Assembly (NCBI GenBank): GCA_016787135.1
Contig: JAEUVK010000024.1
Span: 1 to 32,333 of the forward strand
Length of the DNA stretch: 32,333 nucleotides
DNA from: Chitinophagaceae bacterium
Lineage (GTDB): Bacteria > Bacteroidota > Bacteroidia > Chitinophagales > Chitinophagaceae
Direction of reading: 5' to 3'
Positions 6,813 to 15,633 of this stretch are shown here, in pieces. Under the pieces are notes generated by a model that made no database searches, was not told where the DNA came from, and saw only the letters and a list, made by a program, of their open reading frames with translations. The stretch's first letter is position 1, and each line of letters begins with the position of its first letter. A program made the position numbers and the translations under genes.

Positions 6813-8738
6813 ATGAACTCTTCTTTTTATATAGCACTTATTCCCTTGCTTCCCCTGGCAGGGTTTATTCTGCTTGGATTGTTCGGCAGATCATTTTTCA
6901 AGAACAGTTCCGGTATAATCGGAACATTGTTCTTACTGGTGTCTGCAGTACTCGCTGTTTATGTCGCTTATGATTATTTCTCCGTTTCCGCCACCATTCG
7001 TCCCAGAGAAATAGCTTTCACGTACACCTGGCTGCAATTTTCGGATACCTTATCCATAGACATGGGTGTAATGCTGGATCCCATTTCCGTAATGATGCTG
7101 GTCGTGGTCACATTTGTATCCCTGATGGTTCATATTTACAGCCTTGGGTATATGAAAGGAGAGGAAAGGTATCCTGCTTATTATGCTTTTCTTGGTCTCT
7201 TTACTTTTTCCATGCTCGGCTTAGTAATGTCTTCCAATCTTTTCCAGATCTATATCTTCTGGGAACTGGTAGGCGTTTCTTCCTTCCTGCTTATCGGTTT
7301 TTATTATAACAAACCATCGGCAGTGGCTGCTGCCAAGAAAGCATTCATTGTTACCCGTTTTGCTGATCTTGGATTTTTGATCGGCATTCTTGTACTATCC
7401 TGGTATTCCGGCACACTTGATTTCAATACATTGATCGCAAGGTTAACCTCGCCGGAATCTGATCAGTTAAAATCAGCCGTCACATCATCCTTCCTTGGAT
7501 TAAGCGGCCTGACATGGGCATTGTTGCTGATCTTCATGGGAGGTGCTGGTAAAAGTGCCATGTTCCCGCTGCACATTTGGTTACCGGATGCCATGGAAGG
7601 CCCTACTCCTGTTTCTGCATTGATACATGCGGCAACGATGGTGGTGGCCGGTGTGTACCTGGTAGCACGGTTATTCCCGGTATTTGCCATCAGTGACCCG
7701 GCTGCTTTGGAAGTAGTAGCATGGGTCGGCGCTGTATCGGCAGTCATTGCGGCGGTGATTGCCTGTACACAAACAGATATCAAAAGAGTACTCGCTTATT
7801 CAACGATGTCTCAGATCGGGTTTATGATGTTTGCGCTGGGCGTATCCAAATACGGAGGTGAGGCAGGATTAGGTTATACAGCTTCCATGTTCCATCTTTT
7901 CACTCACGCCATGTTCAAAGCATTGTTGTTCCTCGGCGCCGGCGCCGTGATACATTATGTCCACAGCAACGAAATGAAAGATATGGGTGGCCTGAGAAAA
8001 TATTTACCCATTACACATGTCACATTTCTGGTTGCCTGTCTCGCCATTGCAGGTATTCCTCCTTTCGCAGGCTTCTTCAGCAAAGAAGAGATACTACTCG
8101 CTGCTCATGAAAATAACCCGGCGATCTATTGGATAGCATTGATCACTTCAGGACTTACCGCTTTTTATATGTTCCGTTTATACTTCAGTATTTTTTGGAA
8201 CAAACCAGCTCACCTGCACGGGGAAAAACATGGTGAAGGTGGTTTTGCGATGATGTTGCCGTTGATCTTATTAGGTGTTGGCGCTGCGGGGGCAGGTTTT
8301 ATTCCATTCGGCAAATATGTAAGCACTGACGGTTCTCCGCTGGAATCACATATCGACATTGGCATTTCCGCTTTACCCGTTGCATTGGGTGTAGCGGGTA
8401 TTGTTGCAGCCATGTGGTTATACCTTAAACCTAATAACCGTTCTGAAAAGCTGGCTGCTTCACTGAGTGGGTTATACAAAGCAGCGTATAATAAATTCTA
8501 TATTGATGAACTGTATTTGTTTATTACAAAGAAAGTGTTGTTCAACCTGGTGGGCAGGCCTGCAGCCTGGTTCGACAGGAATGTAGTAGACGGATTAGTG
8601 AACCTGACCGGCAACACCACGGAAGCGGTATCAGGTGGAATCAGGAAACTGCAATCAGGGAAAGTGCAGCAGTATGCGATTTATTTCCTCGGCGGGGTGA
8701 TCGTACTGGCTGTATTGTTTATTTATGTATGGAAGTAG
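6813..8738 (+). CDS. nuoL: NADH-quinone oxidoreductase subunit L (antiporter-like)
   Basis: A 641-residue proton-pumping subunit. It has a long multi-helix core with the conserved PLHIWLPDAMEGPTPVSALIHAATM block beginning at residue 252 and DIKRVLAYSTMSQIGFM after it. The C-terminal ~120 residues hold the lateral amphipathic segment and a last transmembrane helix (ending FIYVWK), which distinguish NuoL from NuoM and NuoN. It is at the long end of the usual size range. It is third from last in the operon and precedes nuoM by 15 nt. Confidence 0.95.
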   Translation: MNSSFYIALIPLLPLAGFILLGLFGRSFFKNSSGIIGTLFLLVSAVLAVYVAYDYFSVSATIRPREIAFTYTWLQFSDTLSIDMGVMLDPISVMMLVVVTFVSLMVHIYSLGYMKGEERYPAYYAFLGLFTFSMLGLVMSSNLFQIYIFWELVGVSSFLLIGFYYNKPSAVAAAKKAFIVTRFADLGFLIGILVLSWYSGTLDFNTLIARLTSPESDQLKSAVTSSFLGLSGLTWALLLIFMGGAGKSAMFPLHIWLPDAMEGPTPVSALIHAATMVVAGVYLVARLFPVFAISDPAALEVVAWVGAVSAVIAAVIACTQTDIKRVLAYSTMSQIGFMMFALGVSKYGGEAGLGYTASMFHLFTHAMFKALLFLGAGAVIHYVHSNEMKDMGGLRKYLPITHVTFLVACLAIAGIPPFAGFFSKEEILLAAHENNPAIYWIALITSGLTAFYMFRLYFSIFWNKPAHLHGEKHGEGGFAMMLPLILLGVGAAGAGFIPFGKYVSTDGSPLESHIDIGISALPVALGVAGIVAAMWLYLKPNNRSEKLAASLSGLYKAAYNKFYIDELYLFITKKVLFNLVGRPAAWFDRNVVDGLVNLTGNTTEAVSGGIRKLQSGKVQQYAIYFLGGVIVLAVLFIYVWK

Positions 8739-8753
8739 CTTAATGAAAATGGA

Positions 8754-10232
8754 ATGAATCTTTTATTACTCATAGGAATACCTCTTGTTGCTGCATTGGC
8801 GGTATTAGCTTCACGGAATGCTAAACAGGTAAGATGGATATCTCTTACCGGTGCAACAGTCCAGCTGATCGCCTCATTTGCTCTTTTGTTCACTTTCAAA
8901 GCGGAAAGGGCAGCAGGCAATACGGCACAAATGTTATTTGAACAGAAATATGCATTGTTCCCGGCATGGCATATCAATTTTCACCTGGGCGTGGATGGCA
9001 TCTCCGTCGCTATGATATTGCTAACCTCTTTTGTATTGGTAGCAGGTGTACTGGTATCCTGGAATGTAGAGAAGATGACCAAAGAGTTTTATTTCCTCCT
9101 GGTCTTATTAGCCCTTGGCGCTTATGGTTTCTTTATCTCGCTTGACCTTTTCATTCTTTTCTTTTTCCTGGAAATATCAGTGATACCCAAATACCTGCTG
9201 ATCGGTATATGGGGCAGTGGCAAAAAAGAATACAGTGCTAACAAACTTGCCCTGATGCTGATGGGCGGATCGGCTTTGATTCTGGTCGGCATGCTGGGAT
9301 TGTACTTCGAAGGAGGCCGCAGCTTTGACCTACTGAAGTTATCACAGATGAACCTGGATACGTCAACACAGCATATCCTGTTTCCATTGCTGTTTGCAGG
9401 CTTTGGTGTTTTCACTGCATTATTTCCTTTCCATACATGGGTGCCCGATGGTCACTCATCTGCACCAACTGCCGGCTCTATGTTCCTCGCCGGTATTTCC
9501 ATGAAGCTTGGTGGTTATGGTTGCTTGCGTGTGGCCACCTATCTATTACCGGAAGGAGCAAAAGAATATGCGAACATTATTATTATCTTATCTGCTATTG
9601 CCATTTTATACGGTGCTTTCGCCACGATGATGCAGAAGGACCTGAAATATATCAATGCATATTCGTCCGTCAGCCACGTTGGATTTAGTTTACTGGGTAT
9701 CGGCATGCTCACTCAAACAGCCATGACCGGCGCTGTGATGCAGATGGTATCGCATGGGGTGATGACGGCCCTTTTCTTTGCCGTGATCGGGATGATATAT
9801 GACCGTACGCATACACGTATGGTCGCCGATATGGGGGGACTGATGAAAGTGATGCCGTTCGTTGCTACCGTCTTTTTCATCGTCGGTCTTTGTTCATTAG
9901 GCTTACCCGGGCTGAGCGGATTTGTAGCAGAGATGACAGTATTTGTGGGCTCATGGGAAAATGCAGATGCTTTTCACCGTATCGCCACTGTTGCGGCTGC
10001 TATGTCCATTGTGGTAACTGCAGTTTATATCTTAAGGGCGGTAGGGCAAACCGTCATGGGGCCTATTAAAAATGAATATACACAACTGAAAGATGCGAAC
10101 TGGAATGAAAAGCTGGCGGCGATATTGTTACTCGCAGGTATTCTTGCTATCGGTATTGCACCTTTCTGGCTGAATGACCTGCTGAAGCCGGGTATTGAAT
10201 TGATCATGCAAAAACTGGCATCAGTAAAATAA
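8754..10232 (+). CDS. nuoM: NADH-quinone oxidoreductase subunit M (antiporter-like)
   Basis: A 492-residue membrane subunit with about 14 helices, homologous to Mrp antiporters. Family marks are LGVDGISVAMILL, a Glu in FFFLEISVIPKYLLIG, FPFHTWVPDGHSSAPTAGS and LKYINAYSSVSHVGF. Length and order between nuoL and nuoN are as expected. It pumps protons driven by quinone reduction. Confidence 0.95.
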   Translation: MNLLLLIGIPLVAALAVLASRNAKQVRWISLTGATVQLIASFALLFTFKAERAAGNTAQMLFEQKYALFPAWHINFHLGVDGISVAMILLTSFVLVAGVLVSWNVEKMTKEFYFLLVLLALGAYGFFISLDLFILFFFLEISVIPKYLLIGIWGSGKKEYSANKLALMLMGGSALILVGMLGLYFEGGRSFDLLKLSQMNLDTSTQHILFPLLFAGFGVFTALFPFHTWVPDGHSSAPTAGSMFLAGISMKLGGYGCLRVATYLLPEGAKEYANIIIILSAIAILYGAFATMMQKDLKYINAYSSVSHVGFSLLGIGMLTQTAMTGAVMQMVSHGVMTALFFAVIGMIYDRTHTRMVADMGGLMKVMPFVATVFFIVGLCSLGLPGLSGFVAEMTVFVGSWENADAFHRIATVAAAMSIVVTAVYILRAVGQTVMGPIKNEYTQLKDANWNEKLAAILLLAGILAIGIAPFWLNDLLKPGIELIMQKLASVK

Positions 10233-10243
10233 ATGAGATCGGA

Positions 10244-11641
10244 ATGAACGAGTTTCTTATATTGATGAAAAGCGAACTGGCGGTCACCGTCATTCTGTTC
10301 CTGCTGCTCTTTATCAAGATCGGCAAAGGAATGAGGAATGAGACCTTGCTGCCCCTGATACAGGTATTGTTATTACTCAACTTTCTGCTGGGTTTCTTTT
10401 TTAATAAACAGGGAGTGTTGTTTGAGGGGCTTTATACTACCAGTCCGATGATCGTTTTGCAGAAAAATATCCTGAACCTTGGCGTCTATCTTATTTCATT
10501 GTTATGTGCTGACTGGTTAAAGAAAACCCCGCATTTGTCTGAATTCTTCATGCTGATGCTGTCAGCGCTGATGGGTATGTTCTTTATGATCTCCAGCGGC
10601 AACCTGCTGATGTTTTATTTGTCACTCGAACTGGCTACTATCCCTGTAGCAGCGATGGCCAATTTTGACCTGGAGAAAAAGATATCATCCGAAGCAGCCA
10701 TGAAAATGATCCTGTCTTCTGCCTTTTCATCCGGTATCCTGCTTTTTGGTATTTCTTTATTATATGGAGCTACCGGTACGATCAGTTTTGCAGAATTGCC
10801 TTCGCAATTAGACGGAAGCCCCCTGCAGATCATGGCATTTGTTTTCCTGTTCACGGCCTTTGCCTTTAAGTTATCCATTGTACCGTTCCACCTGTGGACA
10901 GCCGATGTATATGAAGGTTCGCCGATCGCCGTTACTTCTTTCTTATCTGTTATATCCAAAGGTTCGATCGCTTTTATTTTCATCAGTACCCTGTACAAAG
11001 TATTCCAGCCAATGGAAGCAGTGTGGTACAATATGATCGTGGTGCTGGCCATTGCCACCATGGTGACCGGTAACCTTTTTGCTTTACCTCAGCAGAATAT
11101 TAAACGTTTCCTCGCCTTTTCTTCCATAGCACAGGTCGGTTTTATTTTGGTGGCGATCAGCAGCAACAGTCCCGAAGGTCTTTCTTCTGTTGTGTATTTT
11201 GTCCTGATCTATGTGTTTTCCAACCTTGCCGCATTTGGTGTGGCATCGGTGATCTCAGAAAAAACAGGACGGGAGAATATAGATGACTATAAAGGCTTGT
11301 ATAAGACGAATCCTTTCCTCACATGGATACTGGCATTAGCATTATTCTCATTGGCAGGGGTTCCGCCAACAGCCGGTTTTTTTGGCAAATTATTCTTATT
11401 AACTGCAGGCGGATCCAAAGCTGATTACTGGTTCATAGCTGTAGCTGCACTGAACATGATCATTTCATTGTATTATTATTTAAGGATCGTAAGGGCCATG
11501 TTCATGGATAAGAATGAGCAACCCGTTGAAAAGATACAACCTAACCCTTCTGTCCGGCTGGCACTGATCATCTGCGGGGCAGGTATCGTTCTGACGGGCA
11601 TGTTAAGCTGGGTGTATGATTACATTGTCAAATTGAGTTGA
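10244..11641 (+). CDS. nuoN: NADH-quinone oxidoreductase subunit N (antiporter-like)
   Basis: A 465-residue membrane subunit and the last core complex I gene here. Recognisable segments are FYLSLELATIPVAAMANFD with the conserved Glu, VPFHLWTADVYEGSPI, IKRFLAFSSIAQVGFILVA and SLAGVPPTAGFFGK. It starts 11 nt after nuoM. The small unknown protein after it lies on the same strand before the operon terminator and is probably cotranscribed. Confidence 0.95.
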   Translation: MNEFLILMKSELAVTVILFLLLFIKIGKGMRNETLLPLIQVLLLLNFLLGFFFNKQGVLFEGLYTTSPMIVLQKNILNLGVYLISLLCADWLKKTPHLSEFFMLMLSALMGMFFMISSGNLLMFYLSLELATIPVAAMANFDLEKKISSEAAMKMILSSAFSSGILLFGISLLYGATGTISFAELPSQLDGSPLQIMAFVFLFTAFAFKLSIVPFHLWTADVYEGSPIAVTSFLSVISKGSIAFIFISTLYKVFQPMEAVWYNMIVVLAIATMVTGNLFALPQQNIKRFLAFSSIAQVGFILVAISSNSPEGLSSVVYFVLIYVFSNLAAFGVASVISEKTGRENIDDYKGLYKTNPFLTWILALALFSLAGVPPTAGFFGKLFLLTAGGSKADYWFIAVAALNMIISLYYYLRIVRAMFMDKNEQPVEKIQPNPSVRLALIICGAGIVLTGMLSWVYDYIVKLS

Positions 11642-11649
11642 GTATTCGG

Positions 11650-11695
11650 AATTATGAATGATCAATTCATGATTCTGCATTCAACATTCATAATT
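11650..11695 (+). repeat. Inverted repeat after nuoN
   Basis: AATTATGAATG (11650-11660) is the exact inverse of CATTCATAATT (11685-11695), giving an 11-bp stem around a 24-nt interior that holds a further ATCA/TGAT pair. It is AT-rich with no T tract, so it is unlikely to be a terminator. It lies between nuoN and the start of the next gene at 11705 and is another self-complementary intergenic element in this operon. Confidence 0.65.
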
Positions 11696-11704
11696 GTAAG
11701 TAAG

Positions 11705-12091
11705 ATGGCTATCAATAAGAACCACGAATTCGAAGAACTCAACGGTGTCAAATGCGGCATCGTAGAGAAGAATGTAAAACCGGAAAGATTATCGTTCTTA
11801 AAAGAACTCCTGGAATATAATGGTTATACCGTTGTAGCTGTTCCTACGCCTGCGCCCAAAGCTGCTGCTGCTCCTCCTCCACCTAAAGAAGGAGAAGCAG
11901 CCACTCCGCCACCGCCACTCCCGACTGCACCGGAAACCTTTACTGTCGGTGTTACCGATTATACTTTCAACTGGGTCAATGCCGTCTTTGGCCGTTTGCT
12001 GAAAACAAAAGACAGGCATGTCGTTACATTGGCTTACTGGCAGCAAAAAGACCCTGTCAGCCATGACGAGATACCGTATTATGAGAATTGA
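11705..12091 (+). CDS. Conserved-looking protein of unknown function, proline-rich linker, end of the nuo operon
   Basis: A 128-residue soluble protein with no recognised family. Its N-terminal part (about 1-46) is hydrophilic and mixed alpha/beta in character, with NGVKCGIVEKNVKPERL and LLEYNGYTVVAVP. A linker of Pro, Ala and Lys follows (about 47-75, with runs of four and five prolines), then a C-terminal part rich in aromatics (VGVTDYTFNWVNAVFGRLL) ending DEIPYYEN. There are no membrane helices or cofactor motifs. ATG 11705 is preferred to an upstream in-frame ATG at 11654, which would read through the inverted repeat. Position between nuoN and the operon terminator suggests a link to complex I, but that is only an inference. 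Confidence 0.7.
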   Translation: MAINKNHEFEELNGVKCGIVEKNVKPERLSFLKELLEYNGYTVVAVPTPAPKAAAAPPPPKEGEAATPPPPLPTAPETFTVGVTDYTFNWVNAVFGRLLKTKDRHVVTLAYWQQKDPVSHDEIPYYEN

Positions 12092-12138
12092 CCGGTCCTC
12101 TCTCCAGTTATTTCATATAAAAAAGCTGATTTTTCTAC

Positions 12139-12177
12139 CTGATTTGTCATGTGTTTAATGACAATAATCAGTTTTTT
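12139..12177 (+). terminator. Rho-independent terminator of the nuo operon
   Basis: CTGAT (12139-12143) pairs with ATCAG (12067 to 12071 offset, i.e. 12167-12171), and TTGTCAT (12144-12150) pairs with ATGACAA (12158-12164), giving 12 bp with a 2-nt bulge and a 7-nt loop. The stem is followed at once by six T residues (12172-12177). It closes the nuo transcript about 65 nt before the PPDK start. Confidence 0.8.
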
Positions 12178-12243
12178 GTCTGACGAGGGTATTTAAATCG
12201 TGAAAAATTAAGCGGTAACTCTGTGCCACGAAAATCTTCTATT

Positions 12244-15003
12244 ATGGCACAAACAAAAAAAGCTGCAAAGTACGTGTACTTCTTCGGCGGTGGTAAAGCC
12301 GATGGTAACGAATCAATGAAGAACCTCTTGGGTGGCAAAGGCGCCAATCTCGCAGAGATGGCCGGGCATCCAAAACTCCGTTTACCGGTTCCCCCGGGAT
12401 TTACCGTCACAACTGAAGTGTGTACCTGGTATTATAAGAACAAAAAGAAATACCCTCCTGTATTGAAATTGCAGGTACAGACCGCCCTGGAAAAAATGGA
12501 AAAACTGATGGGCAAAAAATTCGGTGATGTAAATGATCCGTTGCTTGTTTCTGTTCGCTCCGGCGCCCGCAGATCCATGCCTGGCATGATGGAAACCGTA
12601 TTGAACGTAGGATTGAATGAGAAGACCATTGAAGGCCTGATCAAACAATCCGGTGATGAACGTTTTGCCTACGACGCTTACCGCAGGCTGATCATGATGT
12701 ATGCAGATGTGGTAATGGAGAAAGCCGCAGGCATTGAAATAAAAAATGGCAAGGGCATCCGCAAACAATTAGATGAAAAACTTGAAAAAGTAAAACATAC
12801 GAAAGGCTATAACAGTGATACCGACCTTACAGCAGATGACCTGAAAGCACTCGTAAAAGATTATAAAGCCACGGTGAAAAAAGTATTAGGTAAAGAGTTT
12901 CCTGAAAATCCCTACGACCAGTTATGGGGTGGTATCGGCGCCGTATTCGCCAGTTGGAATGGCAAAAGGGCTATTGAATACCGCCGCATTGAAAAGATAC
13001 CCGATGAATGGGGAACTGCCGTGAATGTTCAGGCGATGGTATTTGGTAATATGGGCGACGACAGCTGCACAGGTGTTGCTTTTACAAGAAACCCGGGTAA
13101 TGGTGAGAATAAATTCTATGGCGAATTCCTGGTAAATGCACAGGGTGAAGATGTGGTAGCCGGTATCCGCACTCCCGCTCCTGTAAATGAATATTCAAAG
13201 AATGCACAGAGTGAACATTTCGGAACACTCGAAAAACTGATGCCTGCCCAGTATAAAGAACTCTTTACCATACAGAGGAAACTGGAAAAACATTACAGGG
13301 ATATGCAGGATATTGAGTTCACCATAGAAAAGGGAAAACTATACATGCTCCAATGCCGTGTCGGTAAGCGCAATGGTGTGGCTGCTGTACGTATGGCCAC
13401 CGAGATGTTCAAGGAAAAGCTGATCGACATAAAGACAGCTGTGATGAGAGTGGCCCCTAATCAACTGGTAGAACTGTTGCTGCCGATGCTGGATCCCAAA
13501 GCTGAACAGGTGGCCCCTGTCATTGCCAAAGGATTACCGGCAGGACCCGGCGGCGCCAAAGGCCGTGTAGTATTTTCTTCTGCAGATGCCGTTGAATGGG
13601 CCTCTAAAGGAGAGAAAGTGATCCTCGTGAGAGAAGAAACATCTCCCGAAGATGTAGATGGTATGCATAAAGCACAGGCTATTCTTACCACCAAAGGCGG
13701 TATGACGTCACACGCCGCATTAGTGGCAAGAGGATGGGGCAAATGCTGTATCGTTGGTTGCAGTGATATAGAGATACATAGTGAAAGCAAAGTCTTCCAT
13801 GCAAAGAACGGCGTGGTTATCAAAGAAGGCGACTGGATCAGTTTGAATGGCACCAAAGGCCTCGTGTACGAAGGAAGCATGGCATTGGTAGATATCGATA
13901 TTGACAAGAACCAGTCTTACAAAGACCTGATGAAGCTGGTGGATAAGACCAAGCAGATCGGCGTACGGGCCAATGCGGAAACACCGGAAGACGCTGTTCA
14001 TGCAGTGAAATTTGGCGCAGAAGGTATCGGTTTGTTCCGTACAGAACATATGTTCTATGGCGAAGGAAGTGAAGAGCCGCTGTTCCAGCTCCGTAAGATG
14101 ATCGTGAGCAAAACAGAAAAAGAAAGAAGGGATGCGCTGGATGGTTTGTTCAAATATGTAAAGAAAGATGTAAAGGATACACTGGAGGTCATGAATGGTT
14201 ACCCTGTCACTATCCGCCTGCTCGATCCGCCTCTGCATGAATTCGTTCCGCATGATAAAGACAAGCTGAAACAACTTGCCAAAGAATTAGGTATCAGCAT
14301 GGGTATGCTGAACAGGAGAGTATTGGCACTACATGAAAATAACCCAATGCTTGGCCATCGTGGCGTTCGTCTGGGTATCAGCTATCCGGAGATCACCGAG
14401 ATGCAGGTAAGGGCCATTTTTGAAGCCGCTGCCGAACTGAACAAGGCTGGTAAAAAAGCATTCCCCGAGATCATGGTGCCGGTTACAGTGATCGCCCATG
14501 AGCTACGTCACCAGAAAGTGATTGTTGACCAGGTGTATAAAGAAGTTTGCCAGAAAATGGGCGTAAGAAAGATACCCTATCTCTATGGTACGATGATCGA
14601 AACACCAAGAGCAGCGTTGCGTGCCGAATACATGGCAAATGTCGCCGACTTCTTCAGCTTTGGCACCAATGACCTGACACAAATGAGCTTTGGTTTCAGC
14701 CGCGATGATATTGGTGGTTTCTTGCCTAAATATCTTGATCTGAAAATATTGCCCGATGATCCTTTCCAGACCATTGACCAGGAAGGTATCGGTCAGTTGA
14801 TAAAAGTAGGAACAGAAAGAGGCCGGTTGAACAAACCTCACCTGAAGGTGGGTATCTGCGGTGAGCATGGCGGCGATCCTGAAAGTGTGAAGTTCTGCCA
14901 CCGTATTGGAATGAACTATGTCAGCTGTTCTCCGTTCAGGGTGCCTATTGCACGTTTAGCTGCTGCACAAGCTGCCCTTGAAACGCCAAGAAAGAAAAAA
15001 TAA
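12244..15003 (+). CDS. ppdK: Pyruvate, phosphate dikinase
   Basis: A 919-residue enzyme that interconverts pyruvate, ATP and phosphate with PEP, AMP and pyrophosphate. The N-terminal nucleotide-binding part opens with FFGGGKADGN and LLGGKGANLAEM. The central swivelling domain carries the phospho-carrier His490 in GGMTSHAA, with the neighbouring Thr488 that is the regulatory site in plant enzymes. The C-terminal PEP/pyruvate barrel ends with the catalytic-type Cys872 in GICGEHGGDP. ATG 12244 is preferred over an in-frame GTG at 12223 because MAQTKKAAKYVYFFGGG is the usual N-terminus. It is a single-gene unit between two terminators. The likely role is PEP formation for gluconeogenesis, or pyrophosphate-linked glycolysis. 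Confidence 0.95.
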   Translation: MAQTKKAAKYVYFFGGGKADGNESMKNLLGGKGANLAEMAGHPKLRLPVPPGFTVTTEVCTWYYKNKKKYPPVLKLQVQTALEKMEKLMGKKFGDVNDPLLVSVRSGARRSMPGMMETVLNVGLNEKTIEGLIKQSGDERFAYDAYRRLIMMYADVVMEKAAGIEIKNGKGIRKQLDEKLEKVKHTKGYNSDTDLTADDLKALVKDYKATVKKVLGKEFPENPYDQLWGGIGAVFASWNGKRAIEYRRIEKIPDEWGTAVNVQAMVFGNMGDDSCTGVAFTRNPGNGENKFYGEFLVNAQGEDVVAGIRTPAPVNEYSKNAQSEHFGTLEKLMPAQYKELFTIQRKLEKHYRDMQDIEFTIEKGKLYMLQCRVGKRNGVAAVRMATEMFKEKLIDIKTAVMRVAPNQLVELLLPMLDPKAEQVAPVIAKGLPAGPGGAKGRVVFSSADAVEWASKGEKVILVREETSPEDVDGMHKAQAILTTKGGMTSHAALVARGWGKCCIVGCSDIEIHSESKVFHAKNGVVIKEGDWISLNGTKGLVYEGSMALVDIDIDKNQSYKDLMKLVDKTKQIGVRANAETPEDAVHAVKFGAEGIGLFRTEHMFYGEGSEEPLFQLRKMIVSKTEKERRDALDGLFKYVKKDVKDTLEVMNGYPVTIRLLDPPLHEFVPHDKDKLKQLAKELGISMGMLNRRVLALHENNPMLGHRGVRLGISYPEITEMQVRAIFEAAAELNKAGKKAFPEIMVPVTVIAHELRHQKVIVDQVYKEVCQKMGVRKIPYLYGTMIETPRAALRAEYMANVADFFSFGTNDLTQMSFGFSRDDIGGFLPKYLDLKILPDDPFQTIDQEGIGQLIKVGTERGRLNKPHLKVGICGEHGGDPESVKFCHRIGMNYVSCSPFRVPIARLAAAQAALETPRKKK

Positions 15004-15025
15004 TACTGCTCGTAAGAAGAACGAA

Positions 15026-15055
15026 GCCTGCAACAGTACTGTTGCAGGCTTTTTT
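15026..15055 (+). terminator. Rho-independent terminator after ppdK
   Basis: An 11-bp perfect stem GCCTGCAACAG (15026-15036) with CTGTTGCAGGC (15039-15049), a 2-nt centre (4-nt loop if the last pair opens) and a run of six T residues (15050-15055). It lies 23 nt after the ppdK stop. Confidence 0.9.
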
Positions 15056-15062
15056 ATAATAA

Positions 15063-15094
15063 AAATAGCCTGCAGCGATTATAGCAGGCTATTT
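15063..15094. terminator. Second, bidirectional terminator between ppdK and the hydrogenase operon
   Basis: AAATAGCCTGC (15063-15073) pairs with GCAGGCTATTT (15084-15094) around a 10-nt loop. It shares the GCCTGC core with the terminator just before it. It is followed by T-rich sequence on the plus strand (TATTTTG) and by a T run on the minus strand, so it can also end the minus-strand hydrogenase transcript. Confidence 0.8.
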
Positions 15095-15129
15095 ATTTTG
15101 TTCGTCCGTGTTCTAAGTGTATAAGAATT

Positions 15130-15633
15130 TCAGGGCGTCGCCCATTCCAATGTTCTTTCAGTGATCCCGCCAATCATTTCGGTCACTTTTTCAAAAAGCA
15201 AAGGCATGATGGCTTCTATTTCTTCTGTCAAACCTGTTCCCTGCTGCTGCAAAGAAGCAATGCTGACAACCAGCAGGTGTATCTCCGGCGCCCTGTCGAG
15301 CAGGTGCAAAGCACCGATCATATCCTTCAGCCCGATATCATGTGTGCTCATCGCCTGCGGAAAGTCATCCGCAAACTTTGGTTTGATCAAACGGATAGTT
15401 CCCGGCGGGTTATTATCCAGGGTGGCATCAACCAGTATCACCTGCGGGTATTCTTCAAAATACTCCAGCAAATGAAAACCGCTGGTTCCCCCATCGAGCA
15501 CATCCACGTTGGGAGGTAAATTGAGTGCAGACAGGCATTGTGCCAGGTGAACCCCCACTCCTTCGTCCCCCATCAGGTAATTGCCGATCCCCATCACGAG
15601 AATGCGGTCTTCGTATTCAGCTTTTTGGCGCAT
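15130..15633 (-). CDS. hyaD: [NiFe] hydrogenase maturation endopeptidase (HyaD/HupD family)
   Basis: A 167-residue protease that removes the C-terminal tail of the large subunit after Ni insertion. Counting from the chosen start, the nickel-sensing residues of the family appear as Glu24 (MGDEGVG), Asp69 (LVDATLD) and His98 (MSTHDIGL). The start at 15633 gives the usual N-terminus just before ILVMGIGN and overlaps the cytochrome b gene by 17 nt; an upstream in-frame ATG at 15663 would deepen the overlap to 47 nt. It is the last gene of the operon, and its presence fits the cleavable tail seen on the large subunit. Confidence 0.93.
   Translation of the reverse strand: MRQKAEYEDRILVMGIGNYLMGDEGVGVHLAQCLSALNLPPNVDVLDGGTSGFHLLEYFEEYPQVILVDATLDNNPPGTIRLIKPKFADDFPQAMSTHDIGLKDMIGALHLLDRAPEIHLLVVSIASLQQQGTGLTEEIEAIMPLLFEKVTEMIGGITERTLEWATP

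Noticed and set aside
13720..14274. 184-codon minus-strand frame inside ppdK
   Set aside because: It is antisense to a conserved, full-length enzyme and has low-complexity aromatic- and Cys-rich composition typical of a shadow frame.
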